Positions 37,480 to 48,466 of a stretch of 64,000 nt of DNA are shown here, one piece after another. The first letter of the stretch is position 1. Each line of letters begins with the position of its first letter. The translations under genes were made by a program, and so were the position numbers. Source of the stretch: Auriscalpium vulgare (Eukaryota; Basidiomycota; Agaricomycetes; Russulales; Auriscalpiaceae); assembly GCA_019915015.1 (NCBI GenBank), contig JAHBBC010000002.1, forward strand, positions 1-64,000, in the 5' to 3' direction. The notes under the pieces are model-generated. The model saw only the letters and a program-made list of their open reading frames with translations. It was not told the DNA's origin and did no database searches.

Positions 37480-37765
37480 CGATTAGTTTCTTCTGTTCAA
37501 AAGACATTGGCTTGTGGTAGAATACGGTCATGTGGACATGTGTCGGGTAGATGTGTAGCACAGCGACGCCGTCCATGATCCTGTGGATGCATACTGACTT
37601 CAGCGAGCATGTCCCTTCCATCTAACGCCGACCCATGAGCTCGCACGAGATTGACACTGAAGACCAGCTCGCCACGCTAAGCCGTTTGGGAGCCTGAGCC
37701 TATGGGGCATCGGGAACGTCGGATACTGCTATTCCACCAGTTGTTCAACATCAACCAACCGGTCC
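37480..37765 (+). pseudogene. Decayed duplicate of the 5' end of the preceding gene
   Basis: This stretch matches 34690-35045, the promoter and start of exon 1 of the gene at 34888, in the same orientation: gattag..tcttctgttc, cttccatctaacgccgaccc, atgagctcgcacgaga and gaccagctcgccacgct all have counterparts there. The ATG at 37634 reads MSSHEIDTEDQLATLSRLGA and then stops. Deletions and substitutions are scattered, and homology fades at the ttgttcaacatcaaccaac block. The rest of the copy is absent; the convergent FAD oxidoreductase gene begins 100 bp further on. It is the relic of a former tandem copy. Confidence 0.8.
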
Positions 37766-37868
37766 AATTTGCGCTTTAAAACACGATAATGAGAAGTTCT
37801 CCATCTCTGCTAAGACGCAGCTCAACGACAGAATGCAGCCGGTGATAAACCTGAACTGATGGAACCAT

Positions 37869-40038
37869 TTATATCCTACACAACCCATAAGCGTCCCAGC
37901 GCTCGCTCCCAACCCCAGCAGACACAATAAAGAGATCGACTGGATCGTAAGTGGCTTTGACCGTCAACAAGCGCGGATAGTTCGCGCCGAAGAACGTTGT
38001 CTGCCAATTGGGCTCGCGAACGTCCGCCTCATTCAAGTACGCGCCGCTGTCGCTCTCGCCAGTGAGTTCTGCCAGTGTCGGAACATGCTCATTGGTGAGC
38101 CTTTGTTTGATGGACTCTACCTCTGCGGGTGTCGTAGTGTCGTTCCACTTGTGGGTGAGGACGATCTGAGTCATGGCATGTTTCAGTGCGAGGGAGATGT
38201 AAAGATGGTCAAAGATCTTACATGAGTCTTCGCTGTTCGCCACTTGGGAAGGACTGCAGAAGACATATTGGCGTTCTCGGATACTTTACCTTACGCGCGC
38301 ACGTACTTAGCCATTTGAAATGTAACAGTGTGAAGTGTCAATTCAGTTACCTCCGGCTACCAAAATGCCCTGTATCCTGCGTGCCATGCACGTCAATCTG
38401 TGTTTGCCAGAGAGGGTCCAATTGCTCACCCTTGGGTGCCGCCGTCAATCAGAGTTTTGTACGTCTCTCCGACCTTGAAAGTATTTGCATACGCCGTTGC
38501 TGGAATGAGCCTGGATCCGATGATGACGTTCACGCCAGCCGCGTCATCTGCTGTAGCTATCCAGACATTTTTGGGGGTCGAGAATGTTAGGATATCGTTG
38601 GGGAGTCCGGTGATGGTGTCCTCCCCAGAGACGGTCGCACCCAGGGCCGCGACATCTGTCAACAGTGGCGCCAGTTGAGCGGAAGCGTCAACGCTAGTCA
38701 GATTGCTGAAGTAGGTCCAAATTCCCAGGTCGCTCGTGCCGTCCACGTTGTTTACTAGCCAGAAGTACTGCCCCGCGCGGACAACGTCCCAGTCGAAGAT
38801 GTGCTTCGCGTGCGCGGCCATGACTGCGGCGGTCAGATCGCTGGAGTTGGTGTGAACGTATGCTTGATGGATAGTTAGCTGAAAAGTGGGGAAGGTCCGG
38901 AAGGTCGCTGAAATGATGACACCCCAACTGCCTGGACCGCCGCCACGAAGAGCCCAGAATACTACGCACAAAGGTACAATAGTCAGCCTGGTCCCCATCT
39001 AATGCAGTGACGAGCTTATTCACTCACAGTCTGGGTTAGAGACTGCGTTGGCAGTAATCAATTCGCCGGAGCTGATCACAACTTGAGATTCTGCGTTGTT
39101 GTTGAATTAATCATTTGTCAACAAACCGGAGATCAAAGCGCTTCGACGCACCTAGAACATTGTCGGCCGCGAGTCCATAGATGGGGGATAAGACTGAATG
39201 GCCCGCGCCTTGAATGTAACCGCCTGCTGCCGCGACTGTCGCGGCGCTGCCGCCAACGACTATCTTTCCTACAGCTTTCGTGGCCGCGTAGATGGCCTGC
39301 AAGCCTGCGCCATTGCCTACGGTGACAGCGCTACCCTGGTCCACCCCACCCACAACGAACGAATCTGTGAAGTTGATGTTCTTCAAGTACTGCGTCCAAA
39401 GTAGAAGCGACCCCTTGGCCGTCGACCGGCCGAGGTGGTCGTGGCCCGACGCTTTGATCGCCACCCGCAAGTTATGCCGCAAGGCAAATTCGACGCCGGC
39501 CTGCAAGGATTCAGTCCCAGATCGCGGCTAGCAAGCAGCTTGCATAAACATACCTGGATATCTGCAGCTTTTGTCGCGTTCACGGCGAAGACGGGTACCA
39601 AACCCTGTGAGCATGTAGTTCCGTTCTGGAGACATAACCCCGGGGGTAACGCCGCGTAGTCCTTTGACAGTCATTGGCCATGTCGAGCTTATCCGATCGA
39701 CATAGTGCGCTCACCTGCTCCCAATTGTACTGCGAACGAAGTGTCAGAGATGTTAACAAGCCCGCATAAAAAAAGAAGCTCACCTCGTTCGTTGAACCAG
39801 GGATAGCCGCGCGGTAGATACCGCTGAGCCATTGCGCTTCCGTGCACTGGAGTGCGATGCAAGCTTTGGCAGAAGGCGTCACAGCCACTAGGTGCCCGTT
39901 GACTTCCGCGTTGAGATAGTCCCAGTCGGCCTGCGTGGGGAAACCAGGGTCGCCGGGTTGATTTCGGCAGTCAGCAGTAGCAGCATGCGCCGAAACCAGG
40001 TGTGCCACGATCGTCAAACCGTACAGCAAAAAGACCAT
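37869..40038 (-). CDS. Secreted FAD-linked oxidoreductase (berberine-bridge-like)
   Basis: Nine exons, 40038-39784, 39729-39715, 39661-39554, 39500-39152, 39090-39028, 38961-38430, 38376-38351, 38289-38222 and 38165-37869, give 570 residues. The N-terminus MVFLLYGLTIVAHLVSAHAA is a good signal peptide. The FAD-binding (PCMH) domain shows VAIKASGHDHLGRSTAKGSL, whose GHD histidine matches the flavin-linking position, GGSAATVAAAGGYIQGAGHS, and WALRGGGPGSWGVI. The C-terminal substrate lid contains VSENANMSSAVLPKWRTAK. The second covalent-flavin cysteine of bicovalent members is absent from the GGSAATVAAAGG segment (alanine there), suggesting attachment through histidine only. Two microexons (15 and 26 nt) are needed to keep the frame. 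Substrate unknown; fungal relatives oxidise sugars or secondary metabolites. Confidence 0.9.
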
Positions 40039-40092
40039 CGCGACAGCCAACGAGGCAAAGGAAAGACGTAGGGTTCATCCGTAAATCCCAGT

Positions 40093-40101
40093 CTTTATAT
40101 A
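40093..40101 (-). promoter_or_regulatory. TATA box of the FAD oxidoreductase gene
   Basis: TATATAAAG read on the minus strand, about 55 bp upstream of the start codon at 40038. Inferred from sequence and position. Confidence 0.6.
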
Positions 40102-40584
40102 TAGGTAGGCAGCCCCTGGTTATGGCAGCACAGCCGAAACGTTTGAAGTTTCGACGCGAGGCTCTACACCGGGTAGCAAGGTGACAATCCGTGGCACAAT
40201 CAACTGAGGAAGTGGAGGGTTATATTGAGAAGGTCTGATGACCCGCAACCGCCGCCACGAGGCGCCCCGAACGCTGCGCACTCATTAGTCAACGTCTTAT
40301 ATATCGCGAATGACGAGCGGGCACTCACGGTCCGACTACGTTGACATTAATTCATGCGAGCTACTTAATCGTTGACGGGAATAAGTACCTACATGCTAAA
40401 GAGTCGCCGACGGCTGTGGAAGACTTCGGGGTGCTTCGGCGACGCAAAAGCGGGCCTTGTACTACTCTAAGCGCTGCGTCGGGGGCCCTTCAGTTCCGCG
40501 ACGATTGCCGATGGCAATTTATGAGTAGCAGTAAAAGGCCCGGGGACGGAAGCGACGCGATGACGCGTAGCTTCCGTAATTCAG
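40102..40584. other. Intergenic region
   Basis: Upstream sequence of the FAD oxidoreductase gene. Nothing else is supported. Confidence 0.45.
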
Positions 40585-41347
40585 TACACAATCTGTCAAT
40601 CTCCGTTAGTTGTCAATAGATGTAGTACGAGAAGTCGAGTGTCTGAGACGACGAACATATGCAGAAAGAGTTGGCGGCCACCGTCAAGAACAGAGATGAC
40701 AGGATCATAGGTTTTAACCGAATATTGCTGATCGTCGTCCCCTCGTTTATTTTCGATGTGACCACCATGATGAGAACAAGAACTGGGCGCGATCGTTGAA
40801 TGCTAATCGAAGCCACGAGAGCAAGAAGCTTACCTAGAGGTCCAAACCAGCATATTAACGGCATCAGGACAATCAGCCAGTGCTGCTTGTACAACAGGAA
40901 ACAGCGATATATCTGCCAATTCACACGTCAGCGGCATGTCGACGCGGGTTACAAGATGTGGACAAACCAGCATCGCATCCCCGATGAGGATCTGCGCAGT
41001 GAGCGGTACCGCGATCAACTGGGGCACGATGCCCGAGATCTGCAGCAATTCCGCCGTGGGCCCGCCGGGCCCTTTATACGCCACAAAGGCGTCCAGCACC
41101 CAGCGGAACACGAACGCCACTTCCGTCGTCGCGAGGAAACGAATAGGAAGGTCGCCGCGATGAAGGTGGGTCGTCGCGCCTGATCGTTTGTTGAACAGCT
41201 GCACTTTGACGGCGTTTCCGAACGTCACAATATGTATCCCTGCACATCGAACGTCATACGCGTGTTTGTGAACGATAGGAACAGCACTGACCATACAGTA
41301 TACTGCCCGTGAGCAGGCTCGCCAGCGTAGCGACGTCAAGAGTCCGT
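40585..41347 (-). pseudogene. Family B membrane protein, broken copy B1
   Basis: Closest in sequence to copy B3 at 52.4 kb, but dead in four ways. The position of the start codon (B3 has atgctgactctagac) reads differently and no ATG precedes LDVATLASLLTGSILYG. The LFNKR..QARRP stretch contains an extra base, so it reads KRSGATTHLHRG. A second frame change precedes the VFRWVLDAFVAYKGPGG block. Homology ends at about 40585, just after the intron that follows the NSFC block, so the last three predicted helices and the tail are missing. Splice-site positions are still recognisable. Confidence 0.85.
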
Positions 41348-43011
41348 CCTGGTACGGCAGGATTGCAGGATTTTGTGCGTCAAGGTCTCCCAAGAATATG
41401 CCGCCCGCACTACTACACTGCTTAGGCTCCAGGTAACTATCCTTCGATCCTCCAGGATGGCGCGTTGCCGCCTCGAGGGCGCAGGTGACAATATCAGAGA
41501 GGAGAACAGATGGCTGCAGTGCTTCGTGATGGAATGCATGGAACGTCCGCGCTGCCCACGACAACGAAACCCAGTACCGTTGATCGTCCACGAGCACAGA
41601 AAGGAGTCGATCGGGATGCGGAGCACGTTGCAAAGCGTTAAGACGGCGAGATGCGTAAAGAAGTGTTGGCATCTTGTAGAACACGGTAGCATGCATGAAG
41701 CCCGATGAGCGCTTGAGCACAGGCCACCTCACCGAAGCCATAAACAGCGAAGCAAGTCGGTCCAAGGAATAGACGCAGCACCACGATGTCGGATGCAACC
41801 GAGTGTACACATGTTGCGTTCGAATCACTTGATGTTCTGATAACTGACGGCCAAACAGCGATTACGGCGTTCTACGTTCTAGAGTCCACCATACCGAACA
41901 CAATCAGTCACTCCCGATCACCGCCGATGGTCAACTATCGTACACGCACCTTTGTCGTGACGACTCGGACTTCCGTCGTTCTGCGCCGCGGGCTATACAT
42001 GGTCCCTCATCGGCCCGCAGAAGATTCATGATCTGGCAAGCGGCATGGTGCCATCATCACTGAGCCGCTCATGTCGATTTTGGGCGGAATGACGAGCCTC
42101 AAGAGACGTGGCATATGCAAATTTTGTGGCGCCTATAGAAAACGTAAAGCGTCGTGAGCAGAGAAAGAGAGAAACTGGGGTTCATGAGCGCGACAACTTT
42201 ACTGTTCACGGATACTCGGCCCGGGCCACCGAATGGAGCGCGAGCTGCGAGCCACATCAAGTAGCCTCCCTGAGGCAAAATACTCGAATAGCCTCATGCA
42301 ACCCTCGCAGGCTCGCATAGACTGCTGATCAAGCTCGAGTTGGCGAAGCCAATGACAGCTCTTCATGTGGCCAACGGGCTATTGAAATAGATTATCGGCA
42401 TCTGGGATATCGAGACTTCGAGATGTCACCGCGCTAAGACTTTTCCATCCCGCCGGACTTCGGCTTTCCGCGCGAGATCGGGCAGGACGCACGACGACCT
42501 GCCCTAGACGCACCGAGACGCACCCGAGCTCCTCGGACAACCCTCGGACACGCTGCATGCTGCACGGCACACGCACGCACCGTGCGCCCACCCTGGACCC
42601 ATAACGCACCCCAGGCTGCCTTGAGCCGACTCAGCCGAGCAGCCGAACCCCGAAGCGAAATGAACGACGTGCAAATGACAACGCAGCCTCGACCGCCGCG
42701 TACACGTACGAACGCAGCAGTGCGCGCCCTGCGCGGCGGCGCCGAACCTTGCTATTCATAACACGACGGACCGGGCTGGCCTTGCCATCCAGGGATGAAC
42801 CTGAATCTGAACCTGAACCTTGGGGTCAGGCGGGCGATCATGATTCATGAAATTGCGAAAGCATGCATATGTATGCGCGTGTGGCTGGGCTGAGCCGGAA
42901 TGAAATCGGGCTGCTGCTTCCGATGCGCGCGCGGGAAGGGAAGGGAAGGCGGCTGCGTCACCGGGTCGCAATGCATATGATAGATAGGGAGGAAGACATC
43001 GAAGGGGGATG
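41348..43011. other. Intergenic region with left arm of an inverted repeat
   Basis: 41908-42290 is the left arm of the inverted repeat described separately. 42330-43000 holds no gene. A small run of aacctgaatctgaacctgaa units (6-bp period) is at about 42786-42812. Confidence 0.5.
41908..42290. repeat. Left arm of a diverged inverted repeat
   Basis: Read forward, this segment matches the reverse complement of about 49290-48860. Shared words in order include cactcccgatcaccgccgat, gccgcgggctatacatgg, ggcccgcagaag, atcatcactgagccgctcat, attttgggcggaatgac, ttcacggatactcggcccgg and cctgaggcaaaatac. Small indels are frequent. Each arm lies upstream of a family B copy (B1 on the minus strand, B2 on the plus strand), so the arms probably belong to an old inverted duplication of the gene with its 5' region. 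Confidence 0.8.
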
Positions 43012-43612
43012 CTAAAAGGGAAGGGTGCCTGTGACGCGAGGTGCGTCAAGAGGCCGGCGGGGTGCTGCTGCTGTACTCGTCGGAGCTCGGGGTGACGACA
43101 GGGTCTTGCGAAGGGGGGAGAACGAGCTCGAAGGGCGCAGGTGTGTCGCGTGCGCAGGCGTAGGCCGGAAGGGCAGGTCGATGGACGACTCGGAGTCCAG
43201 AGGCGTCGGCGGATCCGGAGTCGCAGGGGAACGACGCAAGATTAACGTTACGCCCTGCAGGTGCGCGGGATTAAGGCTGCTGGACGCGCTATCGCTCGCA
43301 GACGCCGCGCCTCGCAGGCTGTAGAGGACAGCACGATGGGGATACCGGAGAGCCGTGTGCATGTGCACGTTCGTCTTCTGCAGCAAGAATTGGCTGGCAT
43401 GATGGAGGGCGGGAGTGCTGTAGGCCTTAAATGTAGATGAGAACGCGCGGTGGGAGCAAGTGACGTGAGGGTGCACTTACGTTGCGGTGAAGCTTAAACG
43501 AGCGCCTCCTGCTCGCCCATGATGACGAGGACTGGATGGATCGGGCAGGGGATGTACACGGCGACGACGTCCTGCCAGATGAACACGGTACGAGTGCCCG
43601 CAGCGGACACAC
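43012..43612 (-). CDS. Possible small protein gene, unrecognised
   Basis: Exon 43425-43012 has a long open frame (KTNVHMHTALRYPHRAVLYS near its start, Ser/Pro-rich afterwards, ending RVTGTLPF). A clean junction (gtaagt..ttaag) joins it in frame to an upstream exon ending at 43481 with SFKLHRN. The nearest in-frame ATG is at 43612. A second minus-strand frame at 43721-43494 also reads naturally at its end (CPIHPVLVIMGEQEALV), so the upstream model is unsettled. I do not recognise the product. Confidence 0.35.
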
Positions 43613-44754
43613 GACCCAGATACCGCACGCAGGCGTATCTGTAGAGGCGTCGAGTGTTCCTGTGACGCGTTTCGCGGCCTACACAGAGCGGTTCCGCGTT
43701 CAGTACCGAACGCAAATACACAGACGGCGCCTAACCTTGTACAAGCGCGCTGCGACTTCGACGTCTGTGCACCACCGCACACGCCGGGCGCAGAAAATTG
43801 CACGGGCTCACGTACGCTGATGGCGGCGGCAGAGGCGATTGGCGGGCGCGGCGGAGACGCTGGGCTATCGCGCGCACGCCATTCGCGCGTGCGGTGATGG
43901 GGGCAACAAGAGCGAACGGCGGTGAGAATGGGGTGCATGCCGCTAAGTACGCGAGATAAGTGGGTGCGGCGAGAAGAGACTCGCGGCGCGTGTGTACGAC
44001 ACGTCACGCCACGGTCGCACGTCGCAGGGAAGCAGCTCGCAGCCTCTGCGCGCCGACGCCGAGGGTGCTTGGCGGGGAATGCGAGGAAGGCGGGGTGCCC
44101 GGACGGTGCGCCGAGCGGGGGCGGCGGGGGCTGGGATCCTCGCGCGCCGCGCGGGCTGGGCACGAGGGCCGCTTCGTGATTCGCGACGCACGCATCAGGG
44201 CGTGGACGTACGGCTTACAGCAGCCCCGACACCCGGCGCTGGCACGAATGTGCGCCGATTATCTCGACCAAGGGGCGCTGTGGCGGACATTACAGGGGAT
44301 AGCGCGGTAGCCGGCGGCGTCCTGGCTGCGAGGTGAAGCAGTTGCAGAGATGAGGCGCACGCGGGGGTGGCCGGAGGTGCGGTGCGAGTGGGTCCGAGCA
44401 GGCGTTCGCTGCCTGTTGGAAGAAGAGCCGGCGAGCAAGGAGCGTTGGGCGCCGCACGGGGGGCCGTCGCAGCTGTTCGTCGCCGTGCAGCTTGCGTCGA
44501 CGCTGGCGATGGACTTGCTCGCTGAAAAGCAAGGGATTGCTGTGTGCGGAAGGGCGAGCATGTCTCGGATTGGACAACACCGGTCCACCCGCGCCGGCCT
44601 CCCGTTACCGCCCCGAAAAAGCAAAAGCCACCCATCAGCCACCACCTTATATATCCCCCTCTCTCTCTCCTGCTCCTGCCACCCACCGCTCGCATGCTCT
44701 TTCCCCGCTGCTTATAACACTTTGCCCTGCCCCTCCCCTCGCTGCCCGTCTGCA
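43613..44754. other. Very GC-rich intergenic region
   Basis: Several overlapping long frames on both strands, all Arg/Ala/Gly-rich and mutually incompatible. No gene chosen. The 3' part is the promoter of the next gene, with a TATA element at 44648-44654. Confidence 0.4.
44648..44654 (+). promoter_or_regulatory. TATA element of the Ser/Pro-rich protein gene
   Basis: TATATAT followed by a CT-rich tract (ccccctctctctctcctgct), 107 bp upstream of the ATG at 44755. Arrangement typical of a fungal promoter; inferred. Confidence 0.5.
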
Positions 44755-45618
44755 ATGTCGCCGGCCTTCTGCATGCCTCGCCCCATCCTCAAACGCTCGT
44801 CCGCCTCCCACTCGCCCGACTCGCCTGCCCCCTGCGCAGACGACCTCGCCCCTCGCCCCTCCACCCCGCGCGCCAACAACGTCCGCTTCCCCCCGTCCCC
44901 AATCCTCACCCGCACCTTCTCTGCGCACTCGCCGTCCACCTATGACCGCTCGCCCATCGTCGTCCTCCCCAACTCCTGCGCCCTCCCCGCCAGGGGCTGC
45001 CCCGGCCGCACCTACCACCCCAGCGACACCCCGTCGCCCGCCTGCCGCCAGCGCGCGATGAAAAGCCACGGCCGCGCCCTGCACCCGCGCGCCACGGGTG
45101 CCTCGCCCGTGCCCCCGCTCGTCGCCGACGTGTCGTCCGAGAGCGACGAGAGCGACGGCATCGCGAGCCCGCCCACGCAGCCGCTCGCCATGTCCGCGTC
45201 CATGTCCATGACGCTCGCCTTCCTCCCCCACCCGCCGTCGCCCAAGCCCGCGCTGTCGCTCGCCATCGGCACCGCGCTCTACCGCGCGCCCGCGCCCGAC
45301 GACGACGAGCCGTACACCCACCACACCTACGAGGACGAGAAGCGCCGCCGCCGCGAGCACAAGGGCGAGCGCGGCAAGGGCGACTGGGAGCAGCGTGCGC
45401 TGCAGCGCGCACGCGAGCGCGACGCCGGCGCGCGCGACCTCAGCAGGCAGACGGCGGCGCTCGCGCTCGACGAGGAGGAGGTGGTGGATGAGGACGACGA
45501 TGCGGACGACGACGATAGAGCCCGCGCTGAGGACACCCAGGGACGCTACAAGAGCTTCTTTGGCGGGTCGCTGGGCTGCGGGCTCGAGGACGACGACGGC
45601 TGCCTCGGCGGATTCTGA
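44755..45618 (+). CDS. Ser/Pro-rich basidiomycete protein of unknown function
   Basis: Single exon, 287 residues, starting MSPAFCMPRPILKRSSASHS. The N-terminal PILKR, NNVRFPPSPILTRTFSAHSP and STYDRSPIVVLPNSCALPA blocks look like short linear motifs set in disordered sequence, and I recall similar proteins as conserved in Agaricomycetes. The later part is Pro-rich, then strongly basic (EDEKRRRREHKGERG), then acidic (EEEVVDEDDDADDDD), and it ends SFFGGSLGCGLEDDDGCLGG. No enzyme fold is apparent. The start was chosen over the longer upstream frame because a TATA/CT promoter lies before it and sequence upstream of the ATG lacks protein-like composition. Confidence 0.75.
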   Translation: MSPAFCMPRPILKRSSASHSPDSPAPCADDLAPRPSTPRANNVRFPPSPILTRTFSAHSPSTYDRSPIVVLPNSCALPARGCPGRTYHPSDTPSPACRQRAMKSHGRALHPRATGASPVPPLVADVSSESDESDGIASPPTQPLAMSASMSMTLAFLPHPPSPKPALSLAIGTALYRAPAPDDDEPYTHHTYEDEKRRRREHKGERGKGDWEQRALQRARERDAGARDLSRQTAALALDEEEVVDEDDDADDDDRARAEDTQGRYKSFFGGSLGCGLEDDDGCLGGF

Positions 45619-46921
45619 GCTGCGGGGACGGTGCTGCAAGTGCAAGTCTTTTTTTCATCACACAACATTCTCACTCCATCGTCACATCATCTCATCATTT
45701 TCTCTGGTCACTGCGCTCGCGGTGTTGTGAATAGCTCCTGTTTCTCCGCATTTCGACGCTTTGTGAATACATAGATTGCGTCGGATCATACCCGCCATCC
45801 TCCCAGTGTCATACGTACAAATACAAAACAAGCATTGTAATTGTCTCGAGCCACATTCTCTCTCTTGGAGACTTGGGAGTCGGGGGCAATTAATTGTCTC
45901 CTGTGCAAATTTGCTGTCCTGCGAATGCGGAAACGTCATCGGATGCGGAGAGCCGGGTCGGTTGATCCGAGGACCGCCGTTGATCTGATCGCATTGCATC
46001 CCATCAACCAATGGCGTACTGCGCGTTTCGAGGCCTACTTACTACGGCCGATTGTCATTGCCTTGCCAAAGCCTAAGATTTATCGACATGGTGACACAGT
46101 CTCCGTGCTTGGCCTTACCAGCTGGTCTGGTATCAGAAGATAGTCGTTCTGGCAACATCAGGCCGATTCTGCAACGATCTCCACGTGCCGACGCCTGCTT
46201 GTGCAGCGATTCAAGCTCTTGCTGCCGGAGGCGAACGCATACACCGTGCGTCCTTTGAAATCTGAAGCTGCTTGTGACGCTAATAAAGTCTCAATTTCAG
46301 CGCTCAACTGCCTCAACGCGGGCGCTCACAGGCACTCACACGTGTTTACACTTGTTGTGAGGTGGAAGGAAGGCGGTCCAGCTACTGAAGTACTGAAGCT
46401 CTGGACTGCTCCTCACTGGACTGCTCCTCCTGCCTCTATGAAGTCCTCCGTGGCTTGGCCCACCCAGCTACAGTGCCACGCTGGTTTGTTGACTGAGCCG
46501 GCGCCGGACCGAAGCAAAGGCGCGGAGCCGCGCGCCTCGATCCTTCTTTGATCCTTCTCTCAGTGCGTGAAAGCTTTTTCATATCTCGCTAGGAATATAC
46601 TTATCGTATTATCCCCCCACTACTAAAGGCCACCGCAGACGTCAATCCGGAGGGTAGGAGACATGTCAGGAAGTGACGACGCAATGTCCAGTCAAGATGT
46701 TCCTGGAGGCATAGGCACGCCTGGCGCGGGGCCGCCGTGCGCCCGCGCCCACTGAGAACGAAGCAGCGCCTATGTAGCAGCGCCCGTGGATGGCCGTGGA
46801 TTCTCACCGCCAGGTGGCAGCCCGTCGTTCCCGGACGCCCCATCTCCACCGTAACCACACCTGCAGCCCCCACCCCCACCCGTCCTCCCGCGCCCCGCCC
46901 CCACCGCATCTGCCAGCCCCG
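45619..46921. other. Intergenic region
   Basis: No gene supported. 45620-46600 is AT-richer, then becomes GC-rich toward the acetyltransferase start. Confidence 0.45.
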
Positions 46922-47871
46922 ATGCCGACCCCGCCCTCCGGCGCACGCGTGCGCGCCGCAACGCCCGCAGACCTGGAGCCGCTCGCCCACGCGCTGACGC
47001 GCGCGTTCGCGGACGACCCGAGCATGCGCTGGTTCAGCGGCGCGCGGCCTGGGCTCGCGCACTTCCAGCTCGTGCTCGTCAAGATGTGCTTCGCGACGGG
47101 GTTCGTCACCGTCGTCACTGTGCCCGCGAAGGACGGCGAGGGTGAGGGCACGGGCGAGCGCATCGTGGGCGGCGCGCTGTGGCTGCAGCCTGGGCAGAAG
47201 ATGGACCCGTCGGTGATGACCTTCGTGCGCATCTCGCCGTGGAAGGCGATATGGTGCTGGGGTCTCACCGCGCTCTCCGTGCGTCCGCCTCATACTTACC
47301 CCCCGCTCGTCGCACGCCGCTGATTGACGTGGCCTGGCAGCGGCTGTTCCTGAAGTACACGCCGACCATCGAGAAGACGCTCGACAAGGCGTTCGGCGCG
47401 CGCGGCGTAGACAGGCTCGACTCGTGGCACCTCTTCGAGATTGCCGTGGACCCGGATTGGGAGGGTCAAGGTGCGTGCAGAGATAAGGAAGCGGGATCGC
47501 AGCGCGCTGACGACGGCGCGCCAGGCCTGTGCTCGCTGCTCGTGCGCGACGGCTTTGCGCGCGCGACGCCGAAGCCCATCCATCTCGAGGCCACGACGCC
47601 GAAATCGCGCGACCGGTACCTGCACTTTGGCTTCGAGGTGCGCGCTCGTGATATGGCATGCATGCGGAAGCACAGGCTTACGGGATTGGGAGCAGATCGA
47701 CGAGGAGCACCGCTTTGGCGTGGGCGAGGTCGACGAGAAGGGGCTGCCTGCGAAGGGCGAGGCGGCCGTCGGGTGGCCGGACGTCGTTATGACGAAGGTG
47801 CGTTCGCGGGCGCGCTGTGGAACCGGTGGTGTCGGGCTGACGGCTTGGTGCTGGGACAGTGGACTACGTGA
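46922..47871 (+). CDS. GNAT-family N-acetyltransferase
   Basis: Five exons, 46922-47278, 47341-47470, 47525-47637, 47696-47797 and 47860-47871 (the last codes only WTT plus the stop), give 237 residues. Features of a fungal GNAT fold: an N-terminal VRAATPADLEPLAHALTRAF strand-helix, RIVGGALWLQPGQ, a LFEIAVDPDWEGQGLCSLLV block that includes the acetyl-CoA-binding stretch (degenerate Q/R-x-x-G-x-G/A), IHLEATTPKSRDRYLHFGFE, and FGVGEVDEKGLPAKGEAAVG near the end. The acceptor before 47696 was chosen over the nearer one at 47680 because it preserves this conserved C-terminal segment. It transfers acetyl from acetyl-CoA to an unknown amine. Confidence 0.85.
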
Positions 47872-48466
47872 CCGCGACGCTGCTGAGGTGATCCACGAGC
47901 GACAAAATGGGTGCGTCGGGCCGCCGGTAATATCTGTGCGGGTGATGATTGGTGTTGGGTTTAGTAGCGGGACGCGTGATCAGGTCGCTGTGTGGTTCTC
48001 TCTGCTCAGAAGATGTGTGCCCCGATCTGGGTGGTTGGATCGACCACTGATTGTCTTCTGTGTGTAGTGTAAGTGTGATGGGGTCGCTGCTCAGTGCTCA
48101 TAAGAATGATGCTTGGATGATCAGACTACTTATGTCTCATCTCTACTACAACCGTGGCACGTAGGCTTTATTGCTTGCGCCGTACACCGGATCTATTAGC
48201 GTATATAAGTATGCGCCAACTTCGTCTTGTTTTCGAGCCCGGAATGGGCTGGCTGTTGCGAACTCGCGCCGGCGCGCCGGGTGTAATGATCAGTATGTGT
48301 ATGTATCTGTTTGACCCTACGTGTTTCACACATCTTACCACCTCGAGGCCTCAGACGCGCGCCAGATAATCCTGAAATATGTTCTTCTAGGAGGCCTCTT
48401 ATTCTCTGAGGGCCAACCTGCCGTCCGCATGCCTCGAGCAGCCTCGCGCCCACACATTCCAAGTCT

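Noticed and set aside
42786..42812. Short aacctgaa-type repeat as a telomere-like tract
   Set aside because: Only about four irregular units, not TTAGGG, and flanked by ordinary sequence; a minor microsatellite.
43477..44163. 228-codon minus-strand frame
   Set aside because: Several mutually incompatible long frames cover this very GC-rich stretch; none has convincing motifs.
44906..45645. Long minus-strand frames antisense to the Ser/Pro-rich gene
   Set aside because: Mirror images of the plus-strand coding bias (Gly/Arg/Val-rich); the plus-strand product has the promoter and conserved motifs.
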